Source: CAYSBE01 sp044337585 (lineage in GTDB: Bacteria > Bacteroidota > Bacteroidia > UKL13-3). Taken from it: DNA of 8,239 bases. The position numbers and the translations under genes were made by a program. Each line of letters begins with the position of its first letter. Within the stretch, counting starts at the first letter, position 1. This document shows positions 1 to 6,999 of the stretch, in pieces. The notes beneath the pieces are model-generated. The model was not told the origin of the DNA. It worked only from the letters and a program-made list of their open reading frames with translations, and made no database searches. The stretch spans positions 1 through 8,239 of the forward strand of contig JBIINH010000095.1 in assembly GCA_044337585.1 (NCBI GenBank), read 5' to 3'.

Positions 1-9
1 ATGTTTTTT

Positions 10-2937
10 TTACTCTTTGTTTTTCTTGTCAAAATCAACAACAATAGGCGTTGCTATAGCCAATGATGAATATGTACCAAACACGATACCTACTAATAAT
101 GCAAATGTAAATCCTTTGATGACTTCGCCACCGAATAAGAATAGCACAAATGTTACCATAAATACCGTTAATGATGTTATAATCGTTCTATTTAAAGTAT
201 TGTTCAAGGCATTATTGATTACTAGTTTCTTATTATTCTCATGGTGATGTGTGCCTAAGAACTCACGTATACGGTCAAACACAACAACCGTATCGTTAAT
301 AGAGAAACCAATAATGGTAAGTACCGCAGCAATAAAGTTTTGGTCAACTTCCATTGCAAAAGGCAATATGCCATTTAATATAGAATAAAAACTCAACATC
401 ATCAATACGTCATGAGTAAGTGCAATAATTGCACCTAAAGCATATTGCCATTTACGAAAACGAATCAAAATATATAACCCAATACCAAGTAAGGCAAGAA
501 TTGCTGCCCAAAAAGAGGCGACTTTAATATCATTTGCAATGGTTGGTCCTACTTTGGCCGAACTTAATATTTCATATGTCCCTAATTTAGATAAACCATC
601 ATTTAACCTCGCTTCTACCACTTCACTTGTATTCTCTGCAGTTTGGTTAATCATGAATGTTGTGGTTACCTTATATTTATTGTCAGAACCAAAAGTTTTC
701 ACCTCAGGTGCTGTTTCTAAGTATGGCGCAAGTGCCTCTCTGATTTCGTTTACATTTTTCTCGTTTTCAAGTTTTACAACATAGGTCCAACCTCCGCTAA
801 AATCTACACCGTAGCTAAATCCTTTGGTAAACATTGAAATCAATCCAATAACAATAATGGTTGAAGAGAATAAATAATAAATTTTACGTTTTCCAACCCA
901 ATCAAAGTTGATATTTTGAAATGCTTTTTCTGAGAATGCACGAGAGAACTTAACAACCTGACCTTTGTCAATACGCCATTCTGTAATTACCCTTGAAAGT
1001 AAAACAGCAGTAAACATCGAAGTAAGGATACCAATAATCAAGGTAATCGCAAAACCTTGAACAGGACCTGTACCAAATGCATACAAAACAAAACCGGCCA
1101 ACAAGGTTGTTAAGTTAGCATCAATAATAGAAGAGCTTGCTGCTGCGAAACCATCAGCTACGGCATTTTTCAAACTGCGTGCATTTTTCAATTCGTCTTT
1201 GATACGCTCATAGATAAGTACGTTCGCATCTACCGCCATACCTACTGTAAGTACGATACCTGCAATACCCGGTAGTGTAAGTGCTGCACCCATTGAGGCA
1301 AGCACACCAATAATAAAAAATACGTTGATAAGTACTGCGATATCTGCAATGATTCCTGAATTATTATAATAAACATACATAAAGATTAATATCACAATTG
1401 TTCCAATAACCATTGACAACAATCCTTGAGTAATTGACTCTTGACCAAGAGTTGGTCCAACAACTGCTTCTTCTACAATTCGGGTTGGTGCAGGTAGCTT
1501 TCCTGATTTTAATATATTGGCCAAATCCGCTGCTTCTTCATTGCTAAAACTTCCGCTGATAGATGAGCGGCCATTAGGAATTTCATTTTGAACAACAGGT
1601 GATGAATAAACGATGTCATCTAATACAATCGCTACACATTTTCCGATATTGGCTTTGGTAAGGTTTTTCCAAATACGAGCTCCATCAGCATTCATACTCA
1701 TTGAAACTTCTACTTGGCCTGTTTGAGAAACATCTCTTCTGGCATCGGTAATTTTATCTCCTTCAAGTGATGCTGTTCCGTCTTTACTTGTTTTTATAGC
1801 ATGTAAGATTACGGCTTCTTCGTTATTTCCAATTCCTTTGAATGACCATAAAAACCTAATGTTTGAAGGCATTGCTAACTTCACTTCAGGCTTATTGAGG
1901 TATTCATTTATTTTTAGGGTATCTTTTACCAATGCCATTCCACAACTTGAACCAGTTGGAATAAGCATATTATTTTCATCTGCATATGGACGAAGCAAGG
2001 CAAACAAAGGATTTTCTTGTTGAAATTCTTCTATGGATTTTTGTGTTGAATCTTGTGTAGTTGTATCAGTAGATGTTGCTGTATTGGTTTTTCCTAATCC
2101 GGCCAAAGCACTGGTTGGTGCAATTGTATCTTTTGTTGCAGTATCAATTGTAGGGTTGGCTTGGAGCAACTTTGACAATACGGTATTTGCAGTAGTCAAA
2201 TGCTTGTATGCATCTACGTTATCAAATGTTTCCCAAAACTCAAGTTTGGCAGTTCCTTGCAAAAGTTTGCGTACGCGCGTTGGGTTATCAACTCCCGGTA
2301 ACTCAACAAGTATTCTCCCGCTGTTTTCTAATTTTTGTATGTTTGGTTGTGTTACCCCAAATTTATCAATACGGGCACGTAAGATTTGAAACGAGCGATC
2401 AATTGATTGAGAAGCTTCTTCTCTAAGGTAAGTAATTACCTCATCATTAGTGGAGCTAATCTTAATACGGTCTTTATTGGTTTGATTGGCAAAAATGGCT
2501 GCCAATTTACCTCCAGGTGCTACTTCTGTGTAGGCTTCACCAAACAAACTCACAAAATCTTTTTGGCTTGTTATTTTGCGTTGATTAGCCAATTCAAGTG
2601 CTTGATTAAATTGGGCATCAGGGTTGTTATTAGACAATGCACGTAGCAATTCTGAAAGCGAAACTTCAAGTGTTACGTTCATTCCTCCTTGCAAGTCAAG
2701 TCCAAGGTTCAGTTCCCTTTCTTTACACTCTAGGTAAGTATAATTTTTAAAACCAAGGTTGTACACAGGAATCCGGGCAACTGAGTCAAGATATTGACGT
2801 TCAATTGCGGGGTCTCCTCCTGCAAACTCTTTAGCTTTGTCTTCAATGCGGGCGGTTACCCACGTAAATGACAATTGAAAAACACTTACAATAGCCATCG
2901 CAATGGCAAACAACTTTACGGCTCCTTTACTTTTCAT
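10..2937 (-). CDS. secDF: Fused protein translocase subunit SecDF
   Basis: This inner-membrane protein works with SecYEG and uses the proton gradient to pull exported proteins out on the periplasmic side. At 975 residues it is a complete SecD-SecF fusion. An N-terminal membrane segment (about 7-27) is followed by the SecD signature LGLDLQGG (78-85) and a large periplasmic P1 domain. SecD helices lie at about 505-650, with GMAVDANVLIYERIKDE at 566-582; Asp570 matches the acidic residue needed for proton conduction in known SecD. After a cytoplasmic linker (about 651-684), the SecF half has a helix at 685-703, YGVDFSGG (709-716), and five more helices from 806 to 961 that include SINDTVVVFDRIRE (879-892). 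About twelve helices are predicted in all. The start is fixed by an in-frame TAG four codons upstream. No Shine-Dalgarno is seen. P1 carries a Ser/Thr/Asp-rich low-complexity stretch at about 262-305. Only nine bases follow the stop codon, so downstream context is missing. Confidence 0.97.
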   Translation of the reverse strand: MKSKGAVKLFAIAMAIVSVFQLSFTWVTARIEDKAKEFAGGDPAIERQYLDSVARIPVYNLGFKNYTYLECKERELNLGLDLQGGMNVTLEVSLSELLRALSNNNPDAQFNQALELANQRKITSQKDFVSLFGEAYTEVAPGGKLAAIFANQTNKDRIKISSTNDEVITYLREEASQSIDRSFQILRARIDKFGVTQPNIQKLENSGRILVELPGVDNPTRVRKLLQGTAKLEFWETFDNVDAYKHLTTANTVLSKLLQANPTIDTATKDTIAPTSALAGLGKTNTATSTDTTTQDSTQKSIEEFQQENPLFALLRPYADENNMLIPTGSSCGMALVKDTLKINEYLNKPEVKLAMPSNIRFLWSFKGIGNNEEAVILHAIKTSKDGTASLEGDKITDARRDVSQTGQVEVSMSMNADGARIWKNLTKANIGKCVAIVLDDIVYSSPVVQNEIPNGRSSISGSFSNEEAADLANILKSGKLPAPTRIVEEAVVGPTLGQESITQGLLSMVIGTIVILIFMYVYYNNSGIIADIAVLINVFFIIGVLASMGAALTLPGIAGIVLTVGMAVDANVLIYERIKDELKNARSLKNAVADGFAAASSSIIDANLTTLLAGFVLYAFGTGPVQGFAITLIIGILTSMFTAVLLSRVITEWRIDKGQVVKFSRAFSEKAFQNINFDWVGKRKIYYLFSSTIIVIGLISMFTKGFSYGVDFSGGWTYVVKLENEKNVNEIREALAPYLETAPEVKTFGSDNKYKVTTTFMINQTAENTSEVVEARLNDGLSKLGTYEILSSAKVGPTIANDIKVASFWAAILALLGIGLYILIRFRKWQYALGAIIALTHDVLMMLSFYSILNGILPFAMEVDQNFIAAVLTIIGFSINDTVVVFDRIREFLGTHHHENNKKLVINNALNNTLNRTIITSLTVFMVTFVLFLFGGEVIKGFTFALLVGIVFGTYSSLAIATPIVVDFDKKNKE

Positions 2938-3002
2938 TTTGGTTATCTAAATTCTGATTTTTCGTTTAAGCTCTTTGAAATTTTTGATTTTTATAAAGCG
3001 GG

Positions 3003-3033
3003 CAAATATATGGGATGATGCAGGAAATTACAA
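3003..3033 (-). promoter_or_regulatory. Candidate promoter of secDF
   Basis: On the minus strand, TTG (3031-3033) is followed after exactly 20 bases by TATATTTG (3003-3010), a full match to the Bacteroidota -7 consensus TAnnTTTG at a normal distance from a -33 TTG. Transcription would begin near 2997 and leave a leader of about 60 bases before the secDF start. This suggests that secDF is transcribed independently of the upstream kinase gene, perhaps in addition to read-through. The sequence match is seen directly; activity is inferred. Confidence 0.55.
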
Positions 3034-3062
3034 CCTGTTATTAATGCCTGACATTTAACTAT

Positions 3063-3689
3063 TTACACATTTAGCATCATTTTTATATGATTGGCAATCA
3101 CATTTAGGCTGTTTTCGAAGTGGGTATTATTGATAACTACAATATCGGCTTCATCTTTATACGGCAACAAATATTTATTGAATGCGGGCAATACGTGCTT
3201 TTCCCATTGGTATTTTACAAAATCTGCCGGAATGTTGCGTTCTGCCGTATCGCGTTTTAATCTCCTTTGGTATTGTATTTCTGTTGTGGCATCAACAAAT
3301 ATTTTCAAATCAAACAGCTGCTTGATATTTTCATCGTAATAAATAAAAAGCCCTTCAACGATAATAACCGGTGATGGATTTAGCGTCAACAATCGCCCAA
3401 ATTGCTGCTCGTGTTGAAAACGATATTCTTGGATTTCCACCTTTTTGCCACCCATAAGTGTGAGTAAATCCTTGTGGAAACGCTCCAAATCAATACATCC
3501 CGGTAAATCATAATTAATGTGCCCGTTTTCATCTTTTACATGATAATCAGCCGATTTGTAATAATTGTCCTGCGATAAAAATGTAATATCTGCTGATTCG
3601 AACCTTTCGGCTATTGCTTGCAAAAAACGGGTTTTGCCACTGGCACTTCCTCCACTAATTCCGATGATATATGGCTTTCGGGCTGACAT
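3063..3689 (-). CDS. udk: Uridine kinase family protein (P-loop NTPase), somewhat divergent
   Basis: Members of this family phosphorylate uridine and cytidine to UMP and CMP in cytoplasmic pyrimidine salvage. The 208-residue length is normal. The Walker A loop GGSASGKT is at 13-20, and SQDNYY (39-44) carries the probable catalytic Asp41. VEG (111-113), KIFVD (129-133) and the Arg-rich lid QRRLKRD (141-147) match the uridine kinase fold. Two substrate-side motifs are unusual. The family's (N/F)(Y/F)DHP is here NYDLP (59-63), with Leu in place of His. The YDxxxHxR element appears as YRFQH (89-93), with one residue fewer between Tyr and His. Nucleoside specificity is therefore less certain than the fold; another small hydroxylated substrate is possible. 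An in-frame TGA lies nine codons upstream with no intervening ATG, GTG or TTG, so the start is firm. It is divergent from the tetR efflux operon and 125 bases upstream of secDF on the same strand. Confidence 0.85.
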   Translation of the reverse strand: MSARKPYIIGISGGSASGKTRFLQAIAERFESADITFLSQDNYYKSADYHVKDENGHINYDLPGCIDLERFHKDLLTLMGGKKVEIQEYRFQHEQQFGRLLTLNPSPVIIVEGLFIYYDENIKQLFDLKIFVDATTEIQYQRRLKRDTAERNIPADFVKYQWEKHVLPAFNKYLLPYKDEADIVVINNTHFENSLNVIANHIKMMLNV

Positions 3690-3735
3690 TGGCGCAATAA
3701 TGGTGAACTTATTTCAATCTGCAATACTTTAAAAA

Positions 3736-3743
3736 CAAAAATA
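3736..3743 (-). promoter_or_regulatory. Possible -7 element for the kinase gene
   Basis: TATTTTTG on the minus strand is a full match to TAnnTTTG and lies 46 bases before the kinase start codon, giving a predicted leader of about 40 bases. No convincing TTG is found at the -33 position, and the region is T-rich, so a chance match is quite possible. The heptamer at 3757-3763 would fall in the spacer of this promoter. Confidence 0.3.
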
Positions 3744-3754
3744 TAACCTGTACT

Positions 3755-3804
3755 TAGGAAACTTTTAACATAAAAATAGTTTCCGTATTAAATTTAGTTT
3801 CCTA
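3755..3804. promoter_or_regulatory. Candidate TetR-family operator cluster (three GGAAACT/AGTTTCC heptamers)
   Basis: Three copies of one heptamer occur in 50 bases: GGAAACT at 3757-3763, and its reverse complement AGTTTCC at 3778-3784 and again at 3796-3802. The first two form a 28-base dyad, GGAAACT-N14-AGTTTCC, centred near 3770. The outer pair extends to a perfect 9-base inverted repeat, TAGGAAACT (3755-3763) with AGTTTCCTA (3796-3804). The second and third copies are direct repeats 18 bases apart. The second lies on the presumed -33 region of the tetR promoter and the third abuts and enters its -7 element, so bound repressor would block transcription. TetR-family proteins bind such palindromes as dimers and commonly control their own operon. 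The repeats are seen directly; binding by the adjacent regulator is inferred. Confidence 0.6.
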
Positions 3805-3810
3805 TGTTTG
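3780..3810 (+). promoter_or_regulatory. Candidate promoter of the tetR-efflux operon
   Basis: TATGTTTG (3803-3810) is a full match to the Bacteroidota -7 consensus TAnnTTTG. Twenty bases upstream is TTT (3780-3782), an imperfect -33 element where TTG would be expected. Transcription would start near 3816, leaving a very short leader of about 17 bases before the tetR start codon. Both elements overlap or touch the AGTTTCC heptamers, which supports control by repression. Confidence 0.5.
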
Positions 3811-3832
3811 CAGCCGAATTTTTAAAAAATAA

Positions 3833-4441
3833 ATGGACGAAATCAAACATAAAATACTTCAAGGTGCTGAAAATCTGTTCATGACATACGGATTTAAAAG
3901 TGTAACGATGGATGATGTATGCAGAGAACTCGGTATTTCCAAAAAAACGCTTTATCAATATTTTAATGATAAGAATGAGTTGGTATCAAATTGTATTACT
4001 AATCATTTAAATAATACCAATTGTAGTTGCAACAATATTATCAATGCACATGACGATGCGATTGACACAATGGTAAAAATAACAGAATTTGTAGGCAACC
4101 AATTAAAAAGTATTAACCCAAGTGCAGTATATGATTTGAAAAAATATTTTAGGGAAAGCTGGGATTTATTGGACAAAAACATGAAAAGTTTTGTATACGA
4201 TAATATCAAAAGAAATATAGAGCAAGGTCAGAAAAAAGGATACTATAGAAAAGATTTAAATATAGATATCGTGGCAGCCATCTATGTTCACCTGATAAAC
4301 TTGGTCATCGATCCGGAATTCGTAGGAAAAGGACCAGATACCAGAGTACTTCACCTCGAAATTATTAAATACCATATACATGCAATATGCACCGCAAAAG
4401 GACAAGAGCTTTTTGCAGCAAAAAGTAAACACTTAATCTAA
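3833..4441 (+). CDS. TetR/AcrR-family transcriptional regulator
   Basis: This is a probable cytoplasmic dimeric repressor that releases DNA when a small ligand binds its C-terminal domain. Of 202 residues, 1-47 form the TetR DNA-binding domain: KILQGAENLFMTYGF (7-21), then the helix-turn-helix MDDVCRELGISKKTLYQYF (26-44) with the conserved GISKKTLYQYF recognition helix. Residues from about 50 onward are a helical ligand and dimerisation domain that is not family-diagnostic, so the ligand cannot be predicted. Cysteines at 54, 64 and 66, including a Cys-Ser-Cys, sit just after the DNA-binding domain. An in-frame TAA ends directly before the ATG, so the start is certain. The gene leads the efflux cluster; the outer-membrane channel gene follows after 18 bases, in the same reading frame. 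Repeats upstream suggest autorepression and control of the pump. Confidence 0.93.
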   Translation: MDEIKHKILQGAENLFMTYGFKSVTMDDVCRELGISKKTLYQYFNDKNELVSNCITNHLNNTNCSCNNIINAHDDAIDTMVKITEFVGNQLKSINPSAVYDLKKYFRESWDLLDKNMKSFVYDNIKRNIEQGQKKGYYRKDLNIDIVAAIYVHLINLVIDPEFVGKGPDTRVLHLEIIKYHIHAICTAKGQELFAAKSKHLI

Positions 4442-4459
4442 ACTCGAAATAACATTAAT

Positions 4460-5812
4460 ATGAAAATAACAATTTTTAGTCTTTTGACTTTATTTATTAG
4501 TTTTTCAGCTCTAGCACAACAAAAGGAGGTACAACGCTTCTCACTTGAACAGGCTGTTGCATTTGCCAAGAAAAATAATTACGCTCTAAAAAATGGCATG
4601 TTAGATATTACTTCATCTGAACAGAAGGTAAAAGAAATTTTAGCAATGGGAATACCAAATATTAATGCTTCAGGCTCATTTTTAAATAATGTACAGATTC
4701 CGGTTCAGCGATTACCCAACTTTATTAACGCAGCCTTACCTCCCGGATCACCGCAAGGTCCTGAATTTATTAATGCACAATTTGGGCTACCCTTTAGTGC
4801 TACAGGAAGCATTTCAGCCAGTCAGTTACTATTTGATGGTGGCTTTCTTATGGGAGTAAAGGCATCTAAAGAGTTTGTTCAGCTTGCAAAAGTAAATTTG
4901 CAACGAACAAGTATTGAAACTGAAGTGAATGTATCGAAAGCATATTATGCGACCCTAGTAATTAAAACCAATTTAAACCTAATCGAAAGTAATTTAACAA
5001 CCCTTAAACAAACAGTAGATGAAGCAGAAGCTGCCTACAAAGTAGGTTTACTTGAAAAAACTGCATTCGACCGGGCAACTATTCAATACAGCAATTTAAA
5101 CCTACAAAAATTAAGAACAGCTGATGCATATCGCAATACCGTGATGATTTTGAAATTACAAATGGGGATGAATGTATATGACAGCATTGAACTTACAGAC
5201 GATTTGGAACAAATGTATGCCAATAGTAAACCTATGATTGTAGAAGCCAAAGTTGATTACGGAAAAAGACCCGAATACAAATTACTTGAACAAACCATAA
5301 CATTAAATACATTAGATAAGAAAAGGTACCAATATGGATATGCACCCACTCTTAGCGCATTTGCTACCCACCAACAAAACTCATTTGGACAAACGTTTGG
5401 AGAGTTAGGAAATCAATGGTTTCCAGGAACATTTTGGGGACTTAGTTTAAATGTGCCTGTTTTTGATGGGTTCAGAAAATCTGCGCAAATACAACAAACA
5501 CGAATATCAATTGAGAAAGCACAAAATGATAAAAAGAACTTTGCCAATGTGATTGATCAGCAGGTATCAGAAGCAAAACTCAAATACATACGTTCTAGCG
5601 AACAGGTAGAACTACAACGTAAAAATTTATTGCTTGCTGAAGATGTTTACAAACAAACACAAATTAAACTTAAAAATGGACTTGGTTCAAGTATAGAACT
5701 CACTACTTCCCTCAACGATTTAGAAACTGCACGTGTAAATTTTTTAACCACTGTGAACGACTATTTTGTTGCGCAACTTGAGTTGAGACAAGCTTTAGGA
5801 GAAATAAAATAA
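4460..5812 (+). CDS. TolC-family outer-membrane efflux protein
   Basis: This is the outer-membrane exit duct of a tripartite efflux system, a trimer forming a beta-barrel with a long periplasmic helical tunnel. At 450 residues it has the usual length. A signal peptide covers about 1-19, with cleavage likely after Ala-Leu-Ala and Gln20 as the first mature residue. The two internal repeats of the OEP fold are visible: each has a helical stretch (about 27-64 and 266-290), a strand region ending in a Phe-Asp-Gly turn (QLLFDGG at 122-128; PVFDGFRK at 333-340), and a long Gln/Lys/Leu-rich helical hairpin (about 135-235 and 341-447). The tetR stop codon lies in the same frame seven codons upstream, which limits the start to this ATG. 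No Shine-Dalgarno is seen, only A-rich sequence. Its place between the regulator and the adaptor gene supports a role with the RND pump encoded downstream. Confidence 0.93.
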   Translation: MKITIFSLLTLFISFSALAQQKEVQRFSLEQAVAFAKKNNYALKNGMLDITSSEQKVKEILAMGIPNINASGSFLNNVQIPVQRLPNFINAALPPGSPQGPEFINAQFGLPFSATGSISASQLLFDGGFLMGVKASKEFVQLAKVNLQRTSIETEVNVSKAYYATLVIKTNLNLIESNLTTLKQTVDEAEAAYKVGLLEKTAFDRATIQYSNLNLQKLRTADAYRNTVMILKLQMGMNVYDSIELTDDLEQMYANSKPMIVEAKVDYGKRPEYKLLEQTITLNTLDKKRYQYGYAPTLSAFATHQQNSFGQTFGELGNQWFPGTFWGLSLNVPVFDGFRKSAQIQQTRISIEKAQNDKKNFANVIDQQVSEAKLKYIRSSEQVELQRKNLLLAEDVYKQTQIKLKNGLGSSIELTTSLNDLETARVNFLTTVNDYFVAQLELRQALGEIK

Positions 5813-5834
5813 CCAATCAAATAATCTTTAACTA

Positions 5835-6971
5835 ATGAAAACCATAACTAAAACAATCACAATCGCTTTAATTTCATCCATTATTGCAGCTTGTGGGCCA
5901 GAAAACACGCCTGAAGCAAAAAAAGCCGAAATTGAAACACTAAAAGCAAAACAAGAAGAAATTGCAGCTCAAATTGCAAAGCTTGAAGAAGAACTCTCAG
6001 CCACTGCCGATTCAACATCAAATGATGAAACTAGAACTAAAGTTGTAGCTACCACTGCTGTATCTATGCAGCCATTTATCCACGCAATTGATGTGCAAGG
6101 CCGTGTTGATGGTGATGAAAACATCACATACAGTGCTAAAGTACCTGGCACCATTTCAAGAATCAATATAAAAGTAGGTCAACGTGTTTCTGCCGGACAG
6201 GTATTAGCCGAAATAGACAGTAAACCACTTCAATTGCAATTAGCAGCAATGCAAAAACAAGCTGAGTTGGTAAATACCTTATATGAAAAACGTAAACAAT
6301 TGTGGGATCAACAAGTTGGAAGTGAAATAGAATATTTACAGGCTAAAAATCAAAAAGAAAGTCTTGATAAAAATCTAGAGAGCATGAAACAGCAACTCGA
6401 TATGTATTCAATCAAATCTGATTATAGCGGAACAGTTGATGAAGTGAATATTAAGGTGGGTCAAAATGTGGCACCAGGAATGCCATATGTAACAGTAATT
6501 AATCCAGCTAAACTTAAAATTAAAACCGACTTATCTGAGTCCTATGCAGGCTTAATTAGTACAGGGGATTTAGTAAATATACATTTCCCAGACTTGAACA
6601 AGACAATGACTGCTAATGTAACTTACGCATCACGTACCATCAACCAAATGACTAGAACTTTTGAAGTTGAGATAAAATTACCTGCTAATGAAGCATTGCA
6701 ACCAAATATGATTGCTAAACTAAGCATTGTCGATTATGAAAAATCAAGTGCCCTTGTTGTACCCATCAATACTATTCAACAAATAGAAGGTGAAAGCATC
6801 GTATTTATTGCCTTAACTAAAGATGGAAAAACAATAGCACAAAAAAGAGTTGTAAATGTAGGAAAACAATACGCAGGTAAAGCCGAAATAATAAGTGGAC
6901 TAAATGTGAATGATAGGCTCATCACAGTTGGGTTTCAAGATTTAAATGATGGTCAAGAAATTAAGCTTTAA
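5835..6971 (+). CDS. RND efflux periplasmic adaptor (membrane-fusion protein), lipoprotein
   Basis: This protein bridges the inner-membrane pump and the outer-membrane channel. Of 378 residues, the first 19 are a lipoprotein signal ending in the lipobox IAAC, with Cys20 as the lipidated residue; it should be anchored on the periplasmic face of the inner membrane. A Lys/Glu/Ala-rich heptad segment (about 28-57) follows and probably forms an extra coiled coil before the core. The core then has the usual HlyD/AcrA order: a first lipoyl half-motif, VPGTISRINIKVGQRVSAGQ (103-122), a helical hairpin (about 131-190), a second lipoyl half with YSGTVDEVNIKVGQNVAPG (197-215), a beta-barrel (about 225-300) and a membrane-proximal domain (about 305-378). 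An in-frame TAA lies two codons upstream, so the start is firm. The tolC-like gene ends 22 bases before it and the pump gene starts 28 bases after it. Confidence 0.94.
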   Translation: MKTITKTITIALISSIIAACGPENTPEAKKAEIETLKAKQEEIAAQIAKLEEELSATADSTSNDETRTKVVATTAVSMQPFIHAIDVQGRVDGDENITYSAKVPGTISRINIKVGQRVSAGQVLAEIDSKPLQLQLAAMQKQAELVNTLYEKRKQLWDQQVGSEIEYLQAKNQKESLDKNLESMKQQLDMYSIKSDYSGTVDEVNIKVGQNVAPGMPYVTVINPAKLKIKTDLSESYAGLISTGDLVNIHFPDLNKTMTANVTYASRTINQMTRTFEVEIKLPANEALQPNMIAKLSIVDYEKSSALVVPINTIQQIEGESIVFIALTKDGKTIAQKRVVNVGKQYAGKAEIISGLNVNDRLITVGFQDLNDGQEIKL

Positions 6972-6999
6972 TGTTTCTTACCTTTAAAAAACTACCGTG

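Noticed and set aside
2033..2389. Plus-strand open frame of 118 codons lying antisense to secDF
   Set aside because: It lies wholly within the strongly supported secDF gene, has no recognisable domain, and reads as a shadow of the minus-strand codons. The other antisense frames over secDF, the kinase, tetR, the adaptor and the pump were rejected for the same reason.
3025..3038. Shared ACAGGTT-type sequence upstream of secDF and again at about 3741-3753 upstream of the kinase gene
   Set aside because: The common part is only about seven bases, the two copies sit differently relative to their -7 elements, and the flanks diverge; chance similarity is enough.
2938..3062. Possible terminator or structured leader between the kinase gene and secDF
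   Set aside because: I found only a four-base stem (CAGG/CCTG) with no following T-run and no known riboswitch pattern; the promoter match explains the region better.
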